Assembly (NCBI GenBank): GCA_022841365.1
Contig: JALHRP010000011.1
Span: 1-64,000, forward strand
DNA: 64,000 nucleotides
Direction: 5' to 3'
Source of the DNA: Chitinophagaceae bacterium
GTDB lineage: Bacteria > Bacteroidota > Bacteroidia > Chitinophagales > Chitinophagaceae
The position numbers and the translations under genes were made by a program. Below the pieces are notes generated by a model that saw only the letters and a program-made list of their open reading frames with translations, ran no database searches and was not told the DNA's origin. Shown here one piece after another: positions 26,013 to 34,599 of the stretch (within the stretch, counting starts at the first letter, position 1; the number at the start of each line of letters is the position of its first letter).

Positions 26013-26993
26013 CTATAAGGCCAGCAAACTGCAGCCTCTGATATCGCTGTTATCCATCCTGCCCAGGATTCTGAAACTGCCATCTGCAAATACTTCGCCC
26101 ACATCATCTGTAGCAATAAAGCAGCAGGAATAAATATTGGCAAGATCAATAATATTGATCGCTCCTTTTCCTGTTGTGCTAATGTGCATTGGATCATCTT
26201 CATCTCTTACCAGCACTTTCATCCATGGCGGACAATGAAACAATCCATCACCCGATGAATAAGCCTGACTCAACAACTCCGTCATCCCGTATTCAGAATG
26301 AATTGTATTTACAGCAAAACTGTTTTTCAATTGCAGATGGAGTTCTTCTCTTGTAAGTTCTTCCCTTCTGCCTTTCATACCACCCGTTTCAACAATTGTT
26401 GTGTTGTAACATTGCAGGTTATACTTCTCAGCAAAATCGAGCAATGCAAAACTCACTCCTATCAACATCGTTTGCTGCCCGTTTGTTTCAAGCAATTTCA
26501 ATGTTTGATGTAATTGTTCAAATTCATTTAGATAAAAACCATTATTGGGGTGCTGACTTTCATCCATCAGCCGTTTAACCATATATACTAAAGAGGAATG
26601 CTTGCGTTCCAGGTAAGCAGGTAACAATCCCAGGAAACACCAGTTTTCAGGATTGCCGTAACGGAGTTCGAAACCATTGAAAAAAGCATCTTCATACAAT
26701 GCAATGCTTTTTACTGCATGTTTGCTCTGGATGGTTTGGGAAGTACCGCTGCTTTCAAAAATGATCTCAGGCTCAAATTGTGTGGAACAAACCGTATGCG
26801 TTTTAAAAAAACTGATGGGTAAAAAAGGCATCCGGGCATCGTTCTTTATCCGATCAAGGTCTGTTTTAAGTGAATTGCAAAATAACCGGTAAACCTCATT
26901 CGTTTCATATTGAAATTGAAATGCCGCATATGCAGCCGTACCGAAGTTGGCAGCGTTTACCTCAAAAAGATTGTTAACAAATGAAGGAATCAA
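26013..26993 (-). CDS. LuxE-like acyl-protein synthetase family protein
   Basis: A 326-residue member of the ANL superfamily branch PF04443 (LuxE). It shows the phosphate-binding SSGTSQT, TGGMKGRREELTREEL, the EYGMTELLSQAY motif and the hinge-type GRMDNSDIRG. LuxE activates fatty acids onto itself in luminous bacteria. Homologs in non-luminous Bacteroidota presumably adenylate an unknown acyl group. No lux genes are nearby. It is divergent from a lipoprotein gene at 27043, with a 49-bp spacer. Confidence 0.8.
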   Translation of the reverse strand: MIPSFVNNLFEVNAANFGTAAYAAFQFQYETNEVYRLFCNSLKTDLDRIKNDARMPFLPISFFKTHTVCSTQFEPEIIFESSGTSQTIQSKHAVKSIALYEDAFFNGFELRYGNPENWCFLGLLPAYLERKHSSLVYMVKRLMDESQHPNNGFYLNEFEQLHQTLKLLETNGQQTMLIGVSFALLDFAEKYNLQCYNTTIVETGGMKGRREELTREELHLQLKNSFAVNTIHSEYGMTELLSQAYSSGDGLFHCPPWMKVLVRDEDDPMHISTTGKGAINIIDLANIYSCCFIATDDVGEVFADGSFRILGRMDNSDIRGCSLLAL

Positions 26994-27016
26994 CTTTTTA
27001 GTGCTGTATTAATGCT

Positions 27017-27024
27017 TAAATTTG
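27017..27024 (+). promoter_or_regulatory. candidate promoter of the 27043 lipoprotein gene
   Basis: TAAATTTG matches the TAnnTTTG element 18 bases before the ATG. A TTTT at 26995-26998 may serve as a weak -33 element. Confidence 0.4.
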
Positions 27025-27042
27025 AAATAAGAACATCTCGTA

Positions 27043-27513
27043 ATGAAAGCAAAACTATTATTTCTTTTTTTATTTATCGCTGCACTTGCAGCATGTAAGA
27101 AAGATAAATATCAAACAAAACCGCAACTGTCGCTCAAAAACGTAAAAGTTGGCGGTATACAGGATGCTGCCGGTACCATTGGTTCTACGGTTGAGTTTGA
27201 CATTGAAGTAACCGATAAAGAAGGAGATGTGGAAGACAGTATATTTATTGATAAAGTAGATGCTACAGGTATTTGTCCTGCCAATAGTCTCTTGCGGGAT
27301 GTATACAAGATCCCCAATTATCCAAACGAAAGCAACCAGAAAGTACTTTTTAAAGTGCGGTATGCCACTATTAATGTAGCCGGTTATGGTTTGTTAGGTG
27401 GCCCCCGTTGTTCTCCCAGAAAAGACACTTCGTTTTTCCGCTTTGTTGTGTCTGATAAAGCCAATAATAAAAGTGATACACTTTTTACCAGTGCTGTAGC
27501 CTTGCCTTTTTAA
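27043..27513 (+). CDS. hypothetical lipoprotein
   Basis: A 156-residue protein with an N-terminal signal and lipobox ALAAC followed by KKDKY. The mature part looks like a single beta-sandwich (VGSTVEFDIEVTDKEGDVEDSIFI, FFRFVVSDKANNKSDTLF), a pattern reminiscent of Ig-like or cadherin-like domains. Function unknown. It is followed 11 bp later by a UbiA-like membrane protein gene, so the two may be co-transcribed. Confidence 0.7.
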   Translation: MKAKLLFLFLFIAALAACKKDKYQTKPQLSLKNVKVGGIQDAAGTIGSTVEFDIEVTDKEGDVEDSIFIDKVDATGICPANSLLRDVYKIPNYPNESNQKVLFKVRYATINVAGYGLLGGPRCSPRKDTSFFRFVVSDKANNKSDTLFTSAVALPF

Positions 27514-27524
27514 GGAATGCATGG

Positions 27525-28361
27525 ATGATGCAAACAATTAAACGTTTTTTCTTTTTTCACCATTTTGTAATTGCATTGGGCGCTATTGCACTTTGTGTAC
27601 AGACCTTACTGTTCTACGGCAATACATCAGGCAATACTCCGTTGCTGCTGTTTATGTTTTTTGCAACCCTGCTCAGTTATAATACACACTTTTTTTTAGC
27701 GGCGCAAAAAAGTAATGCAACTGCACAGCATCGATGGTTTCAGCAAACCAGAACGTTTACTCTTCTTTTTAATCTGGCTGCAGCATTCCTGACAATATGG
27801 TATTGGTGGCAATTGAAAGAAATCCGATTGTTTATTGGGCTGTCGGTTTTTATTAATGCCTGTTATACTGCCCCGCTTCTCTTAAATAACCCTATCCGTT
27901 TGCCAAAACTGCTCACTTATCTTAAAAGTTATTTTATTGGATTCGTTTGGGCATGGGCTACAGTACTCCTACCCGTTCTGTTTCTGCAACATTCATTTGG
28001 ATTACCGGAAGTACTTCTGTTCATTAACCGCTTATTGCTGGTGGCTGCTGCCACACTGATTTTTGATTACAGAGACAAGCTGCAGGATTTTTCATCAGGC
28101 GTTTATACACCGGCCAATAAAATGAATGATCAACAGTTCAGCATTTTTTTTAATGCCAATGTTGTGCTGTATGCCATTTCGGTTTTATTCGTCAGCTACA
28201 GTTTTGATCAGCAGCTGTACTTGTTGCAACTGCTCTGCAGCCCCGTGCTGCTGGTTCTGTTTCATCTGTCAAAGAAACAAACCCATGAATATTATTATCT
28301 GGGCTGGGTAGATGGCATTTTAATCCTTTCCCCGCTGCTGAGTTTATTCCTGTTGTTTTAA
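27525..28361 (+). CDS. UbiA-like integral membrane protein
   Basis: About 278 residues with eight or nine predicted membrane helices. It ends its sixth-helix region with a DYRDKLQD motif that resembles the second aspartate-rich motif of UbiA prenyltransferases. The first motif (normally NxxxD) is not clear; only SYNTHFF lies near the expected place. It may therefore be a divergent or catalytically altered member. No quinone or carotenoid genes are adjacent. It lies between a lipoprotein and an M42 peptidase gene on the same strand, with short spacers. Confidence 0.6.
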   Translation: MMQTIKRFFFFHHFVIALGAIALCVQTLLFYGNTSGNTPLLLFMFFATLLSYNTHFFLAAQKSNATAQHRWFQQTRTFTLLFNLAAAFLTIWYWWQLKEIRLFIGLSVFINACYTAPLLLNNPIRLPKLLTYLKSYFIGFVWAWATVLLPVLFLQHSFGLPEVLLFINRLLLVAAATLIFDYRDKLQDFSSGVYTPANKMNDQQFSIFFNANVVLYAISVLFVSYSFDQQLYLLQLLCSPVLLVLFHLSKKQTHEYYYLGWVDGILILSPLLSLFLLF

Positions 28362-28385
28362 TTACATTTGCTAAAACCATGAACG

Positions 28386-29501
28386 ATGGCGAAAGCAGTA
28401 AAGAACACAAAGAAAAAATCAATTCTAACAGATAGCTCACTCAACTTTTTAAAGCATTATCACAACACCCATTCACCTGTTGGTTTTGAAACCAGCGGAC
28501 AGAAAGTATGGCTGGAGTACTTGAAGCCATATGTTGATACGCATTTTTCTGATCCTTACGGTAGCGTTGTAGGTGTAGTTAATCCACAGCACAGTTTTAA
28601 AGTAGTGATTGAAGCACATGCCGATGAAATCAGCTGGTTTGTGAATTATATTTCACCTGACGGATTGATTTATTTAAAACGGAATGGTGGTGTTGATCAT
28701 CAGATTGCTCCGGCAAAACGAGTACTCATTCATGGAAAAAAAGGCATTGTAAAAGCTGTATTTGGATGGCCCGCCATTCATACCCGCCTCAGCAATCCCG
28801 ATGCTAAAGAACCACAACCAAAAGTGGACAATCTGTTTCTCGATTGCGGAGCAAGAAATAAAAAAGAAGCAGAAGCATTAGGTATAAAAATTGGCTGCGT
28901 TGTTACGTATGAAGAAGGTTTTGATGAACTGGCACATGACTATTATATTGCCCGTGCTTTTGATAACCGCATCGGTGGTTTTATGATTGCAGAAGTTGCC
29001 AGACTGCTGAAAGAAAATAACAAAAAACTTCCTTACGGCTTGTATGTAGTAAATGCTGTGCAGGAAGAAATTGGTTTACGTGGTGCTGAAATGATTGCCC
29101 GACGCATTAAACCCGATGTGGCCATTGTTACAGATGTAACGCATGATACAACCACTCCCATGATCAGTAAAATTATTGAAGGGGATATCAGTTGCGGTAA
29201 AGGACCATCTCTTGCTACAGCTCCCGCTGTACATAATAAGTTACTCGATTTTGTAACTGATGTGGCGGAGAAGAAAAAAATTCCGGTGCAATGGCGTTCT
29301 TTAAGCCGCAGTACAGGAACCGATACTGATTCATTTGCTTATGCCAATGACGGTTGTCCTTCAGTATTAATCAGCATACCTTTACGTTACATGCATACCA
29401 CGGTAGAAATGCTGCACAAAAGCGATATTGAAAACACCATTCAGTTGATGTATGAAACATTGCTGGCATTAACGCCCAAAACCAATCTCCGTTATTTATG
29501 A
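28386..29501 (+). CDS. M42 family metallopeptidase
   Basis: A 371-residue cytoplasmic aminopeptidase/endoglucanase-like M42 peptidase. Metal-binding and catalytic residues are visible in EAHADEISW (His-Asp), AFDNRIGG (Asp), QEEIGLRGAE (Glu-Glu), VTDVTHD (Asp) and RYMHTTVE (His). The N-terminal NTHSPVGFE is also typical. Its stop codon overlaps the start of the small membrane protein that follows (ATGATG across 29498-29503). Confidence 0.92.
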   Translation: MAKAVKNTKKKSILTDSSLNFLKHYHNTHSPVGFETSGQKVWLEYLKPYVDTHFSDPYGSVVGVVNPQHSFKVVIEAHADEISWFVNYISPDGLIYLKRNGGVDHQIAPAKRVLIHGKKGIVKAVFGWPAIHTRLSNPDAKEPQPKVDNLFLDCGARNKKEAEALGIKIGCVVTYEEGFDELAHDYYIARAFDNRIGGFMIAEVARLLKENNKKLPYGLYVVNAVQEEIGLRGAEMIARRIKPDVAIVTDVTHDTTTPMISKIIEGDISCGKGPSLATAPAVHNKLLDFVTDVAEKKKIPVQWRSLSRSTGTDTDSFAYANDGCPSVLISIPLRYMHTTVEMLHKSDIENTIQLMYETLLALTPKTNLRYL

Positions 29502-29671
29502 TGCAGCTCTTATACCTTGATCCCGGCAGCGGAAGCTATTTGATCCAGGTGATCATTGCAGGTGTGCTGGCTGTATTATTTTATTTTAAGAATACCTGGA
29601 ACTGGATCAAAAGTTTTTTCATTAAAACAGCTCCCAAAAACGAAGAGGAAAAGAATGAATCAAGCGATTAA
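29498..29671 (+). CDS. small membrane protein of the LDPGSG type
   Basis: A 57-residue ORF (56 if the second ATG is used). It starts with LLYLDPGSGSY, followed by one hydrophobic helix (LIQVIIAGVLAVLFYF), then KNTWNWIKSFF and a charged tail. Similar tiny proteins with a YLDPGxGS start occur next to envelope-modifying genes in several phyla (recalled, not checked). It overlaps the end of the M42 gene by four bases and the start of the methyltransferase gene by 17 bases, so translational coupling is likely. Confidence 0.75.
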   Translation: MMQLLYLDPGSGSYLIQVIIAGVLAVLFYFKNTWNWIKSFFIKTAPKNEEEKNESSD

Positions 29672-31031
29672 ACCTCATGCTGCTTCATTCCGTGATCCGT
29701 CCGGTTTTGTTTATGAAAAGGATGGAATCCTATATAGATTTGTTTCATCTGCATATCAATCAGCATATGACCTGTTACAATCATCCGGACTTGCTGATGA
29801 GCTGATCAAACAAAAAAAATTACTTCCGTTTACGGAGATCAATGAAAACCATACCAGCCGTGCTGATTGGTATAAAACACTGCAGCCGCAGTTGCTTCCA
29901 TTTGTATCGTATGCATGGGAATGGAGTTTTGATCAGTTAAAAGATGCTGCATTAACTACACTATCCATTTGCAGTGCAGCATTGAAAAAGGGTATGATTT
30001 TGAAAGATGCCACTCATACCAATATTCAGTTTGTAAATGGAAGGGCCAAATTAATTGATACACTTTCGTTTGAACGCTATACCGAAGGTGAGCCATGGGT
30101 AGCTTACCGTCAATTTTGTGAATGCTTTCTCAACCCTTTACTGCTGGCAGCTTACAAAGGAATGGAAGTACATAAACTATTGCTGAGTTATCCCGACGGT
30201 GTTCCTGCTGCCTCTACTGCCAATCTGCTTCCGTTTAAAACAAAGTTGAAACCCGTTGTTTACCTGCATGTGCATTTGCATGCAAATCTTTCCGGAAAGG
30301 CGGATGTAAGTACAACGAAGCAAACAAAGAAAGTTACGCTGAAAAATATGGAGCAGATCATTCAAAGTCTGCACGATTGTATTTCTTCTCTTACTCTCCC
30401 AACGCAACAAACAACCTGGAATAATTATTACGATGAAACCATCCTGAGCGATCAATACCTCTCCGAAAAAAAGAAACTGGTTGCTGCATGGCTTGGTGAG
30501 ATGAATTATACCTCTGTAATTGATTTGGGTGCAAACGAAGGCGAATTTTCTTTGCTCTGCAAAAAAGAAGCGTTAGTTGTTGCAACAGATTTCGACAGCG
30601 CCTGTATCAACTCCTTGTACACAAAATTAAAAGCTGAAAAGCTGCAGCATATTATTCCGTTGATTGTTGATCTTACTTACCCATCTTCATCTTTAGGTTG
30701 GGCAAATGCAGAGCGTACAGCTTTTTTCAAACGAAAAACATTTGATCTGGGCTTTGCACTGGCGCTCATCCATCATCTGGCAATTGCTAAGAATATTTCA
30801 TTTAATCAGATAGCCTTATTCTTCTCAGATATTTGTAATGAACTGATCATAGAGTTTGTGCCGAAAACGGATCCAAAAGTGAAGGGCATGCTGCAATGGA
30901 GAAAGGATATTTTTGAACTGTATACTGAGGAACAGTTTGAAAAAAGTTTTGGAGAACATTTTCTGTTGAAAAAGAAAACTGCTGTCCCCGGTTCTGAAAG
31001 AACGCTTTATTATTATCAGAAAAAACAGTAA
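29655..31031 (+). CDS. kinase-like / class I SAM-dependent methyltransferase fusion protein
   Basis: A 458-residue protein. The N-terminal ~270 residues contain a kinase-like catalytic-loop pattern: Asp118 in KDATHTN, Asn123 five residues later and Asp135 in LIDT, matching the D-x4-N and later D spacing of protein-kinase-fold enzymes. The C-terminal part has a SAM-binding motif VIDLGANEGEF (Asp290 region), ATDFD and LALIHHLA. Similar proteins have been annotated as NoeA-like nodulation methyltransferases (recalled). The start at 29655 (MNQAIKPHAASFRDPSGF) is chosen because it matches the conserved domain start. It is followed 19 bp later by the sulfatase-fold genes. Confidence 0.75.
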   Translation: MNQAIKPHAASFRDPSGFVYEKDGILYRFVSSAYQSAYDLLQSSGLADELIKQKKLLPFTEINENHTSRADWYKTLQPQLLPFVSYAWEWSFDQLKDAALTTLSICSAALKKGMILKDATHTNIQFVNGRAKLIDTLSFERYTEGEPWVAYRQFCECFLNPLLLAAYKGMEVHKLLLSYPDGVPAASTANLLPFKTKLKPVVYLHVHLHANLSGKADVSTTKQTKKVTLKNMEQIIQSLHDCISSLTLPTQQTTWNNYYDETILSDQYLSEKKKLVAAWLGEMNYTSVIDLGANEGEFSLLCKKEALVVATDFDSACINSLYTKLKAEKLQHIIPLIVDLTYPSSSLGWANAERTAFFKRKTFDLGFALALIHHLAIAKNISFNQIALFFSDICNELIIEFVPKTDPKVKGMLQWRKDIFELYTEEQFEKSFGEHFLLKKKTAVPGSERTLYYYQKKQ

Positions 31032-31050
31032 AACCACCTGCGTTTTCTTC

Positions 31051-32580
31051 ATGAAAGAAACAATTCTTAAAAAGCTGCAACAGAAACCATTCTTTCTGGT
31101 TTTACTACCCGTCTTTTTTATTTTGCATGGATACAATGAGTTCTTTGGATTTTTTACACTAAAGTTTACCACCCTTCATCTTACTGCCGTTTTATTATTC
31201 ACTGCAATACTGTACTTAACTGCCTATGTTTATTTCAGGAGCCTGAAAAAAACTGCATTGTTTAGTTTTTGGTTTCTCCTGTTGCTCTTAACCTTTGGTA
31301 GTGTACACGACCTGTTGAAAAAAACAGCCCCCGGTTTTTTCAGCAGTTATACATTTCTGCTGCCGTTGATCTTACTTGCAATGATTATACTCATTGTCCG
31401 GATCAAAAAAAGCCCTTCACAGTTTTTGCGGACATTCACTTTCCTTAATCTGGTAATGATCATTTTTCTGCTGTATGAATTTGCAGACGGAATTCAACGG
31501 TTTATACAGGTTCAAAAAGGAAGCAACTTAATTGACAACCGGTTTACAGCTTTTAAAAATTATAAACCTTTAACAGCTGTTGCAGAAGCTGATAAACCGG
31601 ATATATATTTTTTGGTATTTGATGGAATGCCTTCAACCAAGGCAATGAAAGCAGCATGGAATTATGATAACAGCTCGTTAGACAGCTTTTTATTGAAAGA
31701 GCATTTTTTTATCAGCCATGATTCAAAAAGTAATTACAACCTGACAGTACTCTCTATCAGCAGCACATTAAATATGGACTATACCCCTCCTGTTGATCTT
31801 GCACAGGATGAAACCAAAATGTATTTCAAAGCATCCGCATCTATCCTGAAAAATTCTCTTACAGAAATTTTACTGAAAGAAGATTACAGCATTAAACAAT
31901 ACCAACCGGTTTCGTTTAATAATCCGGACTGGAAAGGCGGGTTGTTTTTTACAGACATGCTGTACATGCACTACTTCTATCAAACATTACCCGGTCGTAT
32001 ATACCGTGATCTTGGCTGGCATTTCTTTAAGCGTTTTAAAAATGCAGAAAAAACTTATAACAACAGAAACGCTCTGGCAGAAACCGATTTAAAACAAACA
32101 CTATCACTGGTTAAAGAGTCCTGCGACACATTGCAACGAAAGCCACAGTTCATTTATGCGCATTTTCGTTTACCGCATGATCCTTATATTTTTGACAGTA
32201 CAGGAAAAAGAAAGCCCGGCTTATTAACAACAAAGCTCAAGGAAGAAGATCAGCCTAAAGTATTTATTGAGCAGGTTCAATTTGCAAATCTGCTTATTAA
32301 AGATCTCACTACGCACATTAAAAGAAATAATAAAAAGAACACAGTCATCATTGTTGAAGGTGATCATGGTTACAGGAATATCTACGGCAAAAAAGGGTAT
32401 ATGATTTTTGACAACTTACATACCATATACTACCCCGATCAAGATTACAAAACCCTGTATCCATCCATCAGTCCGGTAAACAGCTTCCGATCGGTAGTGA
32501 ACAAATTCTTCCATGCAAATCTGCCAATCTTAAAAGATAGCAGTATTTTCATTCCTTATAACTTACCGGGCGAACAATAA
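31051..32580 (+). CDS. membrane sulfatase-fold (alkaline phosphatase superfamily) protein, copy 1
   Basis: A 509-residue protein with five N-terminal membrane helices (to ~residue 155) and an extracytoplasmic sulfatase-like domain. Candidate metal and catalytic residues are Asp191 (LVFDGMP), Thr232 in NYNLT as nucleophile, His376 (LPHDPY), and Asp438-His439 in GDHG. This layout, a membrane part plus a Thr nucleophile, resembles LTA synthase and phosphoethanolamine transferases more than soluble sulfatases. It is the first of two paralogs separated by five bases. The acceptor is unknown, probably an envelope glycan or lipid (inference). Confidence 0.8.
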   Translation: MKETILKKLQQKPFFLVLLPVFFILHGYNEFFGFFTLKFTTLHLTAVLLFTAILYLTAYVYFRSLKKTALFSFWFLLLLLTFGSVHDLLKKTAPGFFSSYTFLLPLILLAMIILIVRIKKSPSQFLRTFTFLNLVMIIFLLYEFADGIQRFIQVQKGSNLIDNRFTAFKNYKPLTAVAEADKPDIYFLVFDGMPSTKAMKAAWNYDNSSLDSFLLKEHFFISHDSKSNYNLTVLSISSTLNMDYTPPVDLAQDETKMYFKASASILKNSLTEILLKEDYSIKQYQPVSFNNPDWKGGLFFTDMLYMHYFYQTLPGRIYRDLGWHFFKRFKNAEKTYNNRNALAETDLKQTLSLVKESCDTLQRKPQFIYAHFRLPHDPYIFDSTGKRKPGLLTTKLKEEDQPKVFIEQVQFANLLIKDLTTHIKRNNKKNTVIIVEGDHGYRNIYGKKGYMIFDNLHTIYYPDQDYKTLYPSISPVNSFRSVVNKFFHANLPILKDSSIFIPYNLPGEQ

Positions 32581-32585
32581 ATTTC

Positions 32586-34175
32586 ATGCGTTTACTGTAT
32601 CAGCAAATAACACATTTTTTTAAAACAAGACCTCTCTTTCTGCTGCTGCTGCCGCTGTTTTTTATTTACAGCGGCTATAATGAGCTGTTTGGATTTTTAA
32701 GCTTCCGGTTTGTTGCACTCAACTTTGCTGTATGCGTTGTGTGTATGCTGTTGCTCTTGTTGGTATCATTCCTGTTCCTGAAGTCCCTGACCAAAGCTTC
32801 TGTGTTTACTTTTTTCTGCTCACTTTTTTTTCTGGTGTTTGGTTATTTACACGACAGTTTAAAGCAACTCTCTTCAACTGCGTTTTTTACAAAATTCACC
32901 ATACTGCTGCCTATTTGTGCTTTACTGTTGCTCTTCCTGTTTCTTTATTTAAAAAAACGGAAAAAAGATTTTACAGAATTGCACCTGTTCTTAAATGCAT
33001 TGTTCTGCATCCTGCTCTTATCTGAAATACCAAACAGTATTAAACGATACCGGCTCGATCAGAGTGTGCACAATCTGATTGACTTTCGCTTCAATGCATT
33101 CAACAGTTACCTACCATCTGCACCGTTAGTTGATTCACTAAAGCCTGATATCTATTTTCTGGTGTTTGATGCAATGACATCGTCCAAAGGATTGATGCAG
33201 GTGATTGGTAAAAATCATACAGAGCTCGACAGCTTTCTTCACCAGCAGGAATTTTATATTGCTGAAAATGCAAGTGCAAACTACAATTCAACCATCCATT
33301 CACTCAGCACTACATTTAATATGGACTATCTCCCAACATGGATAGTTCCGGTTGCCAATGATCCAAAGGCTTTATTCTGGGGTTCTGCATCCATCCTCAA
33401 CAATTCACTTTTTTCTATTCTGCAAAAAGAAGGTTATGAAACAAAGAGCTATCAACCCATTTCATTCGATAATAAAGACTGGAATGATGAAACCTTTTTC
33501 AGCAACCTGAAAAAAAATCATTTCTATTTTAAAACCCTGCCCGGCAGATTAAGTCGTGATCTTTTCTGGAACTACTCAAAAATTGATCTGCCGTTTATCC
33601 ACCAAAAACAAATACAGTTTATTGAAGATCGTAATCAACAGAAACTGCAATCGTTTAACAGAACAGCAGAGCTGTTGAAAAACTCCTGTTCCACAACAGG
33701 AAAGCCAAAGTTTGTGTACAGTCATTTTATGATTCCCCATGAGCAATACATATTCGACAGTACAGGGAAATTAAAATTGCCGCTGCAAACCATTATTCAT
33801 CGTAAGGAAGAGGATGCGCCTGCTTACTATCAGCAGGTTATTTATGCAGGAAAGGTGATCAAGGAACTTGTTCAACACATTCGTGAGAATAACAAAAAAA
33901 ATACCGTCATTATTGTTGCAGGTGATCATGGGTACAGAACTGAACAGGGAAATAAAACAGGTTATACGTTCAGCAATCTGCAGGCCATTTATTTTCCCGA
34001 CAGGCAGTACCAACAGTTGTACGATTCCATTTCACCGGTCAATACCTTCAGGGTGGTACTCAATAAATATTTTAATGCAGGGTTTACTTTGCATGCAGAC
34101 AGCAGCATACTGGTGAGTTCAAAAAAAGAAACTATCAGGAAATCAGAAAAGATACAGCCAGCTCGTACCCCTTAA
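32586..34175 (+). CDS. membrane sulfatase-fold (alkaline phosphatase superfamily) protein, copy 2
   Basis: A 529-residue paralog of the preceding gene with the same architecture: about five N-terminal membrane helices, then Asp195 (LVFDAMT), Thr236 in NYNST, His385 (IPHEQY) and Asp447-His448 in GDHG. Shared stretches such as SGYNE-FGF, SASILNNSL, TLPGR and NNKKNTVIIV show a clear duplication, but the two have diverged strongly, so distinct substrates are likely. Its last 41 bases overlap the 3' end of aroQ on the other strand, giving a basic tail. Confidence 0.8.
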   Translation: MRLLYQQITHFFKTRPLFLLLLPLFFIYSGYNELFGFLSFRFVALNFAVCVVCMLLLLLVSFLFLKSLTKASVFTFFCSLFFLVFGYLHDSLKQLSSTAFFTKFTILLPICALLLLFLFLYLKKRKKDFTELHLFLNALFCILLLSEIPNSIKRYRLDQSVHNLIDFRFNAFNSYLPSAPLVDSLKPDIYFLVFDAMTSSKGLMQVIGKNHTELDSFLHQQEFYIAENASANYNSTIHSLSTTFNMDYLPTWIVPVANDPKALFWGSASILNNSLFSILQKEGYETKSYQPISFDNKDWNDETFFSNLKKNHFYFKTLPGRLSRDLFWNYSKIDLPFIHQKQIQFIEDRNQQKLQSFNRTAELLKNSCSTTGKPKFVYSHFMIPHEQYIFDSTGKLKLPLQTIIHRKEEDAPAYYQQVIYAGKVIKELVQHIRENNKKNTVIIVAGDHGYRTEQGNKTGYTFSNLQAIYFPDRQYQQLYDSISPVNTFRVVLNKYFNAGFTLHADSSILVSSKKETIRKSEKIQPARTP

Positions 34176-34554
34176 GACCGAGGCCGAATATACTTCCCGC
34201 TGCTTTACCACTAACATGCGAAAGTTTTCTAAAATCTTCCCGTGCATGTACATTGGAGATATGCACTTCTACCACAGGCGTTTTAATAGCAGCAATGGCA
34301 TCGCCAATAGCAACTGACGTGTGCGTATAACCACCGGGGTTTAATACAATACCATCATAGTCATAACCAACTCGCTGCAATTCATTGATCAGCTCGCCTT
34401 CTATATTGCTTTGGTAATAGCTGAATTCAACAGAAGAGAATTTTGTTTTCAGCTCTTCCAGATATGCTTCAAATGGCTTGTTGCCATAAATATCTGTTTC
34501 TCTTTTACCAAGCAGATTTAAGTTAGGACCATTGATGATGGCGATCTTCTTCAT
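34135..34554 (-). CDS. aroQ: type II 3-dehydroquinate dehydratase (AroQ)
   Basis: Third step of the shikimate pathway. The 139-residue protein shows INGPNLNLLGKRE (with the catalytic tyrosine downstream in DIYG), YYQSNIEGELIN, LNPGGYTHTSVA and EVHISNVHAREDFR, the full type II signature. It overlaps the convergent sulfatase-fold gene by 41 bases. It lies downstream of carA on the same strand, with a hairpin between them. Confidence 0.95.
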   Translation of the reverse strand: MKKIAIINGPNLNLLGKRETDIYGNKPFEAYLEELKTKFSSVEFSYYQSNIEGELINELQRVGYDYDGIVLNPGGYTHTSVAIGDAIAAIKTPVVEVHISNVHAREDFRKLSHVSGKAAGSIFGLGLKGYELAVSFLIS

Positions 34555-34569
34555 AACATAAATATATGA

Positions 34570-34596
34570 AAAGCCCCGACTTGATGTCAGGGCTTA
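34570..34596 (-). terminator. hairpin between carA and aroQ
   Basis: On the minus strand, AAGCCCTGAC and GTCGGGGCTT arms form a stem, followed by TTTTC. It probably ends carA transcription. Confidence 0.65.
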
Positions 34597-34599
34597 TAA

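Noticed and set aside
31051-34175. Soluble arylsulfatase pair
   Set aside because: There is no C/S-x-P-x-R sulfatase signature; both have membrane helices and a Thr in NYNxT, so a membrane transferase/phosphatase-fold family fits better.
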